A stretch of DNA of 46,189 bases from positions 1-46,189 of the forward strand of contig CAZTPJ010000025.1 in the NCBI GenBank assembly GCA_964614515.1, in the 5' to 3' direction. Of this stretch, positions 39,589 to 46,189 are shown one piece after another (position 1 is the stretch's first letter; each line of letters opens with the position of its first letter). Origin of the DNA: CAZTPJ01 sp964614515. GTDB taxonomy: Bacteria; Planctomycetota; Phycisphaerae; Phycisphaerales; UBA1924. The translations under genes and the position numbers were made by a program. The notes beneath the pieces were generated by a model. That model did not search any database and was not told the origin of the DNA. It was given only the letters and a program-made list of their open reading frames with translations.

Positions 39589-41487
39589 ATGACGACGACC
39601 AACGCTTCATCGGCCGCGGCCCACGGCGGGGCATCCGGTCCCGGCGCTTCGCACGCGGTTCCGCCGGTTGATCCGCACGCGGTGACGATCTCCGGCCTGG
39701 TTCTTGAGCCGTTTTACAGCCCGCCGGAGGCCGGCCGTGGTGCCGGCGGCGCGCCGCCGCACATGACGGGCGAAGCGCTCGCGAACCCCTCGCGCGACAT
39801 TCCGCCGCCGGGGCAGTTCCCGTACACTCGCGGGTTGTTTCCGCAAGGCTATCGGACGCGGCTGTGGACCATGCGGCAGTTCGCCGGATTCGGCTCCGCC
39901 GATGACACCAATCGACGTTTCAAATATCTCCTCGCGCAGGCCAAGACCAGCACGAAGGCGAACACCGGCCTGTCCACCGCCTTTGACCTCCCCACGCTCA
40001 TGGGCCGTGATTCGGATGATCCGCTAAGCGTCGGCGAAGTCGGGCGCTGCGGCGTCGCCATCGACACCATCGAAGACATCCATCGCCTCTATGCCGACAT
40101 TCCCGTGAACCACGTCACCGTGTCGCAGACGATCAACGGCCCGGCCGCAGTCATCTGGGCCATGTATCTCGCGATGGCCCTGCAGCGCGGGATCGCGTGG
40201 GACACGCTCGGCGGCACGACGCAGAACGACATCCTCAAGGAATTTCATTCCCAGAACGAGTTCATCTATCCCCCGGACCCATCGGTCAAACTCGTCGTGG
40301 ACACGATCGAATTTCAAACTCGCTTCATCCCCAAGTGGCACTCGGTCTCGATCTCGGGCTATCACATCCGCGAAGCGGGCAGCACGGCCACGCAGGAACT
40401 CGCCTTCACGCTGCGCGATGGCATGGAATATGTCGAAGCGTGCATCGAGCGCGGCATGGACATCGACGCCTTCGCCCCGCGCCTGTCGTTCTTCTTCAAC
40501 AGCCACAACGAGTTCTTTGAGGAGATCTGCAAGTTGCGTGCGGCCAGGCGGATCTGGGCCAGAATGATGCAGTGGCGCTATGGCGCGAAAAACGAACGCT
40601 CATGGTTCATGAAGACGCATGTGCAGACGGCCGGGTGTTCGCTCACCGAGCAGCAGCCGATGAACAACATCGTGCGCGTGGCCTATCAGGCGATGGCCGC
40701 GGTCCTCGGCGGGTGTCAGAGTTTGCATACGGATTCGATGGATGAGACGCTGGGCCTGCCGACGGAACAGGCCGTGACCGTCGCGCTGCGCACGCAGCAG
40801 ATTCTGGCGCACGAGACGGGCGTGACGCGCGTGACGGATCCCCTCGGCGGGGCGTGGTTCATCGAAGAACTGACCGACACGATGGAACGCGAGGCTCTGG
40901 ACTACATCGACGACATCGACCGCATGGGGCAGTATGGCGCCGATCGCGCGACCGATCGAACCCCCGCGTCAGACGCCGTGCAATCTCATCCCGTGTACTC
41001 TCCATCTCGGCGGTCCTACGGCCGTGGCGTGATCGCGGGGATCAACAAGGGCTATTTCCGCCGTCAGATCGCCGAGGCGAGTTACCGGTTCAGCGAAGAG
41101 TGCGAGGCTGGCGATCGCATCATCGTCGGCTTGAATGAGTACATCGACCGCGAGGAGAAGCGCGCGATCGAGATTCTTCAGATTTCGCACGAGGTCGAGA
41201 GCGATCAGGTGTCGCGGCTCGACGCGTTCAAGAAGCGGCGCGACGCCGGCCATGTCAAGACCGCGCTGGACAACATTCGCGCTGCATGCCAGGGCAAGAC
41301 GTACCGATTCCTTCACGATCTGCCCCTCGGCGTGGCCGGGACGGAGTCGACGAGTGTGGCCGGGCTGCACGCGACCAATGTGATGCCCGCGCTGATCGAC
41401 GGCGCCCTGGCCGGATGCACGCTCGGCGAAATGACCCAGGCGATGGCGGATGTGTACGGAAGGTACAGCGGGGGGCCGGAGTGGTAG
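39589..41487 (+). CDS. Acyl-CoA mutase large subunit (methylmalonyl-CoA mutase family, isobutyryl-CoA mutase-like)
   Basis: 632 residues: the (beta/alpha)8 substrate domain of B12-dependent acyl-CoA mutases without the cobalamin-binding domain, so a separate small subunit is expected (not in the window). Motifs: YTRGLFPQGYRTRLWTMRQF, NTGLSTAFDLPTLMG, GGTTQNDILKEF, SVSISGYHIREAGSTATQEL and LSFFFNSHNEFFEE. The specificity position held by Tyr89 in methylmalonyl-CoA mutase is Phe98, and that of Arg207 is Gln222. Phe/Gln is the isobutyryl-CoA mutase pair; spacing agrees once six extra residues (AKTSTKANTGL) are counted. A 32-codon insert lies at 40930-41025. ATG 39589 is chosen; the open frame continues far upstream, but that is antisense to pheT. 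An 'mcmA' label would be the usual automatic call. Confidence 0.9.
   Translation: MTTTNASSAAAHGGASGPGASHAVPPVDPHAVTISGLVLEPFYSPPEAGRGAGGAPPHMTGEALANPSRDIPPPGQFPYTRGLFPQGYRTRLWTMRQFAGFGSADDTNRRFKYLLAQAKTSTKANTGLSTAFDLPTLMGRDSDDPLSVGEVGRCGVAIDTIEDIHRLYADIPVNHVTVSQTINGPAAVIWAMYLAMALQRGIAWDTLGGTTQNDILKEFHSQNEFIYPPDPSVKLVVDTIEFQTRFIPKWHSVSISGYHIREAGSTATQELAFTLRDGMEYVEACIERGMDIDAFAPRLSFFFNSHNEFFEEICKLRAARRIWARMMQWRYGAKNERSWFMKTHVQTAGCSLTEQQPMNNIVRVAYQAMAAVLGGCQSLHTDSMDETLGLPTEQAVTVALRTQQILAHETGVTRVTDPLGGAWFIEELTDTMEREALDYIDDIDRMGQYGADRATDRTPASDAVQSHPVYSPSRRSYGRGVIAGINKGYFRRQIAEASYRFSEECEAGDRIIVGLNEYIDREEKRAIEILQISHEVESDQVSRLDAFKKRRDAGHVKTALDNIRAACQGKTYRFLHDLPLGVAGTESTSVAGLHATNVMPALIDGALAGCTLGEMTQAMADVYGRYSGGPEW
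40930..41025 (+). other. 32-codon in-frame insertion in the mutase gene
   Basis: Between IDDIDRMG and GVIAGINKGYFRRQIAEA, which are contiguous (MGG-x-x-A-I) in mutases generally, lie 32 codons encoding QYGADRATDRTPASDAVQSH and PVYSPSRRSYGR. The end, CGGCGGTCCTACGGCCG, is an imperfect palindrome. Length is a multiple of three. Origin from a repeat element is suspected but no second copy is in the window. Confidence 0.65.
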
Positions 41488-41554
41488 GATTGGTCGGCGG
41501 CGATGATTGGATTGGCGCGACATCGTGCCCTCAGCCAGCGAACCGGAGCCTGAA

Positions 41555-41857
41555 ATGATCGCGAAGATCCCCGTGACTGACGAACGGATCGCGGAACTGT
41601 GCCGCAACTGGCGGATCGCGGAACTGTCGCTCTTCGGCTCGGTACTGCGCGAGGATTTTCGTGCTGACAGCGATGTCGATGTACTCGTCGTGTTCGAGCC
41701 GGGCGCGACGCCCGTGCTGGAGGCGTGGCTGGATCTGCGGGATGAACTTCGCGCGATGTTCGGACGAGATGTCGATCTCGTCGAGCGGCGGCTCATCACC
41801 AATCCCTTTCGCCGCCACGAAATCTTGACTACACGTCGGGTGCTGTATGCGGCCTGA
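41555..41857 (+). CDS. mntA: MntA-type nucleotidyltransferase antitoxin
   Basis: 100 residues. Minimal nucleotidyltransferase fold with the complete GSX10DXD motif: Gly28-Ser29, then SDVDVLVVFEP with Asp40 and Asp42, and a further acid in GRDVDLVERR. Proteins of this kind AMPylate and so neutralise a partner HEPN toxin (MntA/HepT, type VII toxin-antitoxin). ATG 41555 has GGAG about six bases upstream; an in-frame start at 41507 is less likely. It overlaps the next gene by 11 bases, so the pair is cotranslated. Confidence 0.88.
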   Translation: MIAKIPVTDERIAELCRNWRIAELSLFGSVLREDFRADSDVDVLVVFEPGATPVLEAWLDLRDELRAMFGRDVDLVERRLITNPFRRHEILTTRRVLYAA

Positions 41858-42218
41858 TGTGCATGATGCCGCGTGGATGCTTGACATGTTGATCCACGCG
41901 CGCCGCGCGATGCAATACGTCGAAGGCAGATCGTTTAACGACTTTTGCTCCGAACCGATGTTGCGGGATGCCGTTGAGAGGGTCGTACAGGTCGTGGGCG
42001 AGGCTGCATCAAACGTGTCGCAGGTATTCCGAAAGGCGCATCCTGAAATCCCATGGCGCCCGATCATCGCAACACGGCACATCCTCGTACACGAATACGG
42101 CGAAGTCGATCCCGCGAAGGTGTGGCGCGTCGCGACGATCTATGTGCCGGAGCTCGTTGTGCTTCTGGAACCACTGATCCCGCCGTCACCAACCGATCCG
42201 GAGCCGGAGACTACGTAA
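41847..42218 (+). CDS. hepT: HepT-type HEPN ribonuclease toxin
   Basis: 123 residues, DUF86/HEPN fold, all helical. The Rx4HxY ribonuclease motif is intact in RHILVHEYGEVDPAKVW (Arg77, His82, Tyr84; the Tyr is the residue AMPylated by MntA in studied systems). YVEGRSFNDF and MLRDAVERVVQVVGEAASNV match the family. ATG 41847 lies inside the antitoxin gene's last codons. In studied pairs the HEPN partner cleaves RNA and is blocked by the nucleotidyltransferase. The Pro-rich tail (PPSPTDPEPETT) is likely unstructured. Confidence 0.88.
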   Translation: MRPDVHDAAWMLDMLIHARRAMQYVEGRSFNDFCSEPMLRDAVERVVQVVGEAASNVSQVFRKAHPEIPWRPIIATRHILVHEYGEVDPAKVWRVATIYVPELVVLLEPLIPPSPTDPEPETT

Positions 42219-42269
42219 CCTCCACGCTCATTCGGTAACATTCCAGATTGCCCGCGGAATCATCCCCCC

Positions 42270-42425
42270 ATGCCCGCCAAGTCCCCCGCGTCGACGCCAC
42301 CATCGACAACGCCGGCGAACTCGCACGGCCGATCCTGAAGCAATTCCGGCGTCTCGCATTCAACGCGTGCCCGAAGTTTGAAGAGACGATCAAGTAGGGC
42401 GTGCCGTACTTCCAGTGGGACGGCA
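42270..42425 (+). pseudogene. Remnant of a DUF1801 (YdeI-like) gene
   Basis: ATG 42270 reads MPAKSPA, then a one-base shift near the C-run at 42283-42287 brings in VDATIDNAGELARPILKQFR, RLAFNACPKFEETIK, stop TAG (42395), GVPYFQWDGT. The DUF1801 pattern 'CPxxEETIKWGxPxF' shows that the TAG replaces a conserved Trp (TGG). The reading then runs into the end of the cupin gene, so the C-terminal two-thirds is missing. It therefore has a frameshift, a nonsense mutation and a truncation. It fills most of the 214-bp gap between hepT and the cupin gene. Confidence 0.75.
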
Positions 42426-42432
42426 CCAACAC

Positions 42433-42807
42433 TCACAACCGTTGCAGGTTCTCCGGCTCGATGGTTCGCGAGTCGGTCACGTTGCCGGTGTTGCGCGTGG
42501 AGGCGGGTTCGAAGAGCAGCACGCCCGCGCGGGACTTGGCCACGGGCTTGTGTTCCAGGCCGTGCGGCACGATGCAGCACTCGCCCTCGCGGAGCGTCAC
42601 GACGCGATCGCGGAAGTGAATCTCGATCTCGCCCGAGATCACGAGGAAGAGTTCATCCTCATCGGCGTGATGATGCCAGACATACTCGCCCTCGAACCAC
42701 GCGAGTTTGACGTACTGGCCGTTGAGTTCCCCCACGATCCGCGGCGACCACGCCGATCCGATGGCCGTGAGCTTCTCGGCGAGGTTGATGCACTGCGGAT
42801 CGGCCAT
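42433..42807 (-). CDS. Cupin-domain protein
   Basis: 124 residues, single cupin beta-barrel. Motif 1 is YVWHHHADEDELFLVISGEI (G(X)5HXH(X)3-4E(X)6G type, with His-His-His and Glu as metal ligands). Motif 2 is CIVPHGLEHKPVAKSRAG. Such small cupins bind a metal and either act as isomerases/dioxygenases or sense small molecules; nothing here selects one. Start ATG 42807. Its C-terminus abuts the DUF1801 remnant. Confidence 0.88.
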   Translation of the reverse strand: MADPQCINLAEKLTAIGSAWSPRIVGELNGQYVKLAWFEGEYVWHHHADEDELFLVISGEIEIHFRDRVVTLREGECCIVPHGLEHKPVAKSRAGVLLFEPASTRNTGNVTDSRTIEPENLQRL

Positions 42808-42829
42808 GGGCGATGATAGCGATCACCCA

Positions 42830-42853
42830 GGAGCCGATCGCGCAAGCGATCGA
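42830..42853. repeat. GGAGCCGATCGC palindrome copy
   Basis: GGAGCCGATCGCGCAAGCGA followed by TCGA, a copy of the family at 9655-9678. It sits in the divergent 92-bp spacer between the cupin start and the zinc-ribbon gene. It is open in the downstream gene's frame and would add residues EPIAQAIE if an earlier start were used. Confidence 0.85.
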
Positions 42854-42899
42854 GAGACCATTGCGAAACCACTTCCAAGTTCCGGCCGTACACTCAAGG

Positions 42900-44099
42900 A
42901 TGGCTGCGTCGGCCTGGATCTTCTGGACTCTTGCGGGCGTACTCGCGCTGGTGGGCGTCGCGGCCATCGCGGGCGGACTGTTCTGGGACCGTGCCCACGG
43001 CCGTAAACGCTGCCCGAAGTGCTGGTACGACTTTGCGGGTCTCACGACGCTGCGCTGCCCCGAATGCGGGCGTGAAGCGCTCAGCGAAAAGCACCTCGGA
43101 CTTACGCGCCGCCGGTGGCGATGGGTCACGGCCGGCGTGATGGTGTTGATCGCGGCACAAACAGCGCCGCGAGTGCCCGGCATCCGCACGCGCGGCTGGA
43201 CGGCCGCGCTGCCGACGACGGTGCTGGTTGTGTTTGCGAAGGACTTTGAGGAGAGTACATCGCTGTCGAAGGAAGCGGTGTGGCGGTTGCAGCGCGGGAC
43301 CGCGCCGTGGGACATGTGGATCGCGCTGACGCGATGTATGAACCAGTACGACGATGCTGCGTTTCGATCGATCATCCACGTTCGCGACAAATGGCCGGTG
43401 ACGGAGCCGCTGCTCGTGACGATCCGGCCGTTGCCGTGGGATGGAAGGCGAACGTTTGCCAATACCAGGTACCGCATCATGAGTCCCGCGTTGCCCGGCG
43501 ACGTGGGAGAAATGTCCTCGTGGCCGGAGCATCTCTATGTGTTCGTATCGGGCATTCCGAAACGGCACTTGTTGCTTCCTTCTCCAGTTTTGGGCGAGAA
43601 CTCAATCGAAGTGGACGTTGAACTCACGCTTTCCACGGATGGAGTCGCCGTGACGCGGCGGCGCAGTTTCACGATCGACGTGCAGGGTGTTCCGACGCTG
43701 GATGAGGCCGTGCTGCCAATCTCTAGTGCAGAACTGGACTCGCAGGTCGCGGCATGCATTCGTGTCCACGACAGCGACAATGAAATGCAGCAGGGACATT
43801 CGCGAGATCTGTTCGTCTGGATTGATACGAGACGAAGGACTTTGCCCGCGATCTGCGCCAGCTTCGACATCGTCTGCCAAGGGCAGAGCATCGCATCCGT
43901 CAACGGAAGTGGTTTCATCGACTTGAACGATCCCGGATTGGACGAATGCTTCGACGAACACGGGATGCTCAAACCGGGGATCCTGACCCTGCATATTCGC
44001 TCTCTGCCAAAGGAAGCGCTATGGCACCTGGATCACGACTCATACTGGCACGGCGAGATCACCCGGCCGTTGGAGTATCTGCTACCAATCCGGGAGTGA
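42900..44099 (+). CDS. Membrane protein with CPKCWYDFAGL zinc ribbon
   Basis: 399 residues from ATG 42900 (MAASAWIFWTLAGVLALVGV). A first membrane segment (about 4-27) is followed by a cytoplasmic zinc ribbon CPKCWYDFAGLTTLRCPECG (about 39-58), a second membrane segment (about 73-88, WVTAGVMVLIAAQTAP), and a ~300-residue extracytoplasmic part rich in beta strands with no recognised domain. The ribbon sequence is a hallmark of many Phycisphaerae membrane proteins; function unknown. The frame is open back to 42813, but that segment is repeat-encoded. The 60-bp spacer after it leads to the ankyrin gene in the same direction. Confidence 0.75.
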   Translation: MAASAWIFWTLAGVLALVGVAAIAGGLFWDRAHGRKRCPKCWYDFAGLTTLRCPECGREALSEKHLGLTRRRWRWVTAGVMVLIAAQTAPRVPGIRTRGWTAALPTTVLVVFAKDFEESTSLSKEAVWRLQRGTAPWDMWIALTRCMNQYDDAAFRSIIHVRDKWPVTEPLLVTIRPLPWDGRRTFANTRYRIMSPALPGDVGEMSSWPEHLYVFVSGIPKRHLLLPSPVLGENSIEVDVELTLSTDGVAVTRRRSFTIDVQGVPTLDEAVLPISSAELDSQVAACIRVHDSDNEMQQGHSRDLFVWIDTRRRTLPAICASFDIVCQGQSIASVNGSGFIDLNDPGLDECFDEHGMLKPGILTLHIRSLPKEALWHLDHDSYWHGEITRPLEYLLPIRE

Positions 44100-44159
44100 T
44101 TCGTGGCTCCGAGGATCGGGCGCCCGCCCTCCAGGCATCCGGCTGTATACTTCTTCACC

Positions 44160-45428
44160 ATGCCCCCGAAACAAATCAAGCCCATGGTCGGCTCTCCGGA
44201 TCGCAAGTTCATGCAACTCTCCTGCTGCGCCGGCACGCTTAAGAGCGGGCAGTGGATTGCGGAGGCGAGCGATATCGACTGGCAAGTTCAAATGTCCCGT
44301 CGGTTGCTTGAAGGCCGACCGTTGCGGCGAGGCCAGTGGCCCGATCCGCCGCCGACATACACATACAAGAAGCTTGGTTCAAAGCCGGACGTCAAATCGA
44401 TGTTCGGCAACGATATCTGGATCGTTTCGGATCGCCTGCGCGACTTCCTCGAGCGCGAGGCCCCCGACTGCGCCGAGTTCCTCGACGTGAACATCGTCGG
44501 ACCGCAACGGCAATCGCTGTACAAGAACTACTGGGCGGTGAACTGGCTGCACGCATGGGACTGCCAGCCGGACAAGGACTGGCCGCAGTTCGACGTGGCG
44601 CTCATCCCCGAGGATGGCGTGATCGGCGTCATCGCCGGGCGCGGTTGGGCGATCAGCGGCGCCGTGATCGCCCGAGACCACCTCTGCAAGCGCATGAAGG
44701 AGGCGAACTTCATCGGGCTGCGATTCGAAAAGGCCAAGGTCATGACTTCCGGCAAGACCAAGGCCGTTCGCAAGAATCCGACCACCGGCAAGCGAGAGAC
44801 CACCGAACTTCGATTTCTGCCGCACAGCCCCCACTTCGACGTGGATGCGTATCTGGCCAGTGGCCAGGGCGCCAACGACCCCACCGGCACGCCAAACTCG
44901 AGCGCCTTCCACGAATATGTCACCATGCACAGCGCCTTCGGCGGCGTGGACCCGCGGACGATCCGGAAGTTCCTCGCAAGCGGCGCGGACCCGAACGTGG
45001 GCCACGGCCCGAACGTCTCGCCCTTGCTCGTTGTGCTTCAGCCAAAGTCGCCGGCCCTGCTGCGACTCCTTCACGAGCACGGCGCTGACGTCAACGTTGC
45101 TATCGCGACGAGCGGGCACACGCCGCTCATGGCGGCGTGCGGAACGTCAAGCCCGGCGGCCGTGAAGACCTTGCTCGAACTCGGCGCTGACCCCGCCGCG
45201 CGCGACTTCGCAGGGCGCACCGCCCTCGACCAGGTGCTCGAAGCCCTCGAAAGGGCCACACCATCCGAGTCTAAGCGGCTCAACGAGATCCGACGCCTGC
45301 TCGAAATGCACTCGGCCCGCAAGTCCGCAACCACGGCAAGCAAGAGCAGGCAATCGAAGAAGCCCGCCAAACGCAGCAAGTCGACCAGTCACGCCAAGCA
45401 GAAGGCCGGCGGCAAAGCGAGACGATGA
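44160..45428 (+). CDS. Imm11/DUF1629-like domain protein with ankyrin repeats
   Basis: 422 residues from ATG 44160 (MPPKQIKPMVGSP). The N-terminal half (about 80-170) has DIWIVSDRLRDFLEREAPD, AEFLDVNIV and KNYWAVNWLHAWDC, matching the pattern of the Imm11/DUF1629 family of predicted immunity proteins for polymorphic toxins. Residues about 275-380 form ankyrin repeats (IRKFLASGADPNVGHGPNVS; LLRLLHEHGADVNVAIATSG; TPLMAACGTSSPAAVKTLLE; LGADPAARDFAGRTALDQ). A lysine-rich tail (KKPAKRSKSTSHAKQKAGGK) closes it. No adjacent toxin gene is seen. An immunity role is inferred from the domain only. Confidence 0.72.
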   Translation: MPPKQIKPMVGSPDRKFMQLSCCAGTLKSGQWIAEASDIDWQVQMSRRLLEGRPLRRGQWPDPPPTYTYKKLGSKPDVKSMFGNDIWIVSDRLRDFLEREAPDCAEFLDVNIVGPQRQSLYKNYWAVNWLHAWDCQPDKDWPQFDVALIPEDGVIGVIAGRGWAISGAVIARDHLCKRMKEANFIGLRFEKAKVMTSGKTKAVRKNPTTGKRETTELRFLPHSPHFDVDAYLASGQGANDPTGTPNSSAFHEYVTMHSAFGGVDPRTIRKFLASGADPNVGHGPNVSPLLVVLQPKSPALLRLLHEHGADVNVAIATSGHTPLMAACGTSSPAAVKTLLELGADPAARDFAGRTALDQVLEALERATPSESKRLNEIRRLLEMHSARKSATTASKSRQSKKPAKRSKSTSHAKQKAGGKARR

Positions 45429-45438
45429 TTCGCGCCAA

Positions 45439-45462
45439 AGAGCCAATCGCGCGAACGATCGA
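45439..45462. repeat. AGAGCCAATCGC palindrome copy
   Basis: AGAGCCAATCGCGCGAACGA followed by TCGA, a diverged copy of the 9655 family, ten bases after the ankyrin gene stop. Of the 384-bp stretch 45429-45812, this copy and the terminator below are the only structures recognised. Confidence 0.75.
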
Positions 45463-45530
45463 AGGGCGATGGGTTCTTGGGCCGTATGGGTCTCATGGGA
45501 CTCATTTCTCGCCGGGCGAACGTCGCGATC

Positions 45531-45566
45531 CAAAAACACCAACGCCCGCGTTTTCGCGCGGGCGTT
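45531..45566 (-). terminator. Intrinsic terminator on the minus strand, downstream of 16S rRNA
   Basis: A perfect 10-bp stem AACGCCCGCG / CGCGGGCGTT (45541-45550 and 45557-45566, 6-nt loop). Read on the minus strand it is followed by GGTGTTTTTG. It would end transcription about 250 bp past the 16S 3' end. The 45567-45812 stretch between holds no tRNA, 23S start or gene that I can recognise. Confidence 0.65.
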
Positions 45567-45808
45567 GTGTGCCGGATTCCTCCGGGACGAAAAGAAAACA
45601 GTTGGGTTCCCTTTGCCGCACGTTGCCGTGTGGCTATCCGTCGCCTCGGCTTGTGGCCGGGGTTGGTGTGACGGGCGAGATTGCGCTGACTTATCCGGCT
45701 GGAGATCTCTCTCCGTGGCGCGGGGGTTGGACGTATGCGTCGCGAGCGAACGAAAGTTCGATTCGCGGGCCTACGAGTGTCCCGTGCCAGCTGGCCGGTC
45801 TAAGGATC

Positions 45809-46189
<381 letters not shown>

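Noticed and set aside
45735..45790. tRNA-like T-arm (GTTCGATTCGCGG) downstream of 16S
   Set aside because: No matching D-arm, anticodon arm or acceptor stem could be assembled around it.

Overview
The window is GC-rich bacterial DNA with the hallmarks of a planctomycete, most likely class Phycisphaerae. Signs of this are a 16S rRNA gene that stands apart from 23S, a eukaryote-like adenylosuccinate lyase, a FlgI-type P-ring domain fused to HEAT-like repeats, several membrane proteins with a CPxC/CPxCG zinc ribbon, scattered short operons with both strands used about equally, and many GC-rich palindromic repeats between genes. This placement is inference from gene content; the partial 16S sequence would settle it.

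Layout. 1-6000: the end of a FlgI/HEAT protein (interrupted by a 10-N assembly gap) and smc. 6-10.8 kb: an AbgT-family transporter, cinA and, convergently, an agmatinase-type ureohydrolase. 10.9-14.2 kb: an ApgM-like phosphoglycerate mutase with degraded metal-site motifs, overlapped by a membrane protein, then galK. 14.2-20.3 kb: a large DUF4175-like protein with a Gln/Pro/Gly tract, trpD and rnr. 20.3-24.1 kb: an NAD(P)-binding epimerase-like protein, an isolated atpA, and a REP-associated tyrosine transposase (RAYT) between two inverted ~140-bp units. 24.1-29.7 kb: purB, small zinc-ribbon and unknown proteins, a DUF3568 lipoprotein and a GDP-mannose 3,5-epimerase homologue. 30-33.7 kb: a yybP-ykoY (Mn2+) riboswitch ahead of a TerC-family protein, then an SLC13-type permease. 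33.7-41.5 kb: a DUF255 thioredoxin-fold protein with a DsbD-like tail, ilvE, pheT and, divergently, an acyl-CoA mutase large subunit. 41.5-45.4 kb: a MNT/HEPN toxin-antitoxin pair, a decayed DUF1801 gene, a cupin, a zinc-ribbon membrane protein and an Imm11-like/ankyrin protein. 45.4-46.2 kb: a terminator and the 3' part of 16S rRNA on the minus strand.

The most striking feature is the palindromic repeats. At least five sequence families occur in the spacers, some copies with compensating changes in both arms of the stem. Copies also lie in frame inside conserved housekeeping genes: smc (about 95 extra residues) and purB (about 35). A 32-codon insert of unclear origin lies in the mutase. A RAYT with intact HUH and a candidate catalytic tyrosine, bounded by its own inverted units, is a possible agent for at least one family. 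Other points of note are mutase residues that match isobutyryl-CoA mutase rather than methylmalonyl-CoA mutase, and an atpA with no other ATP synthase gene beside it.
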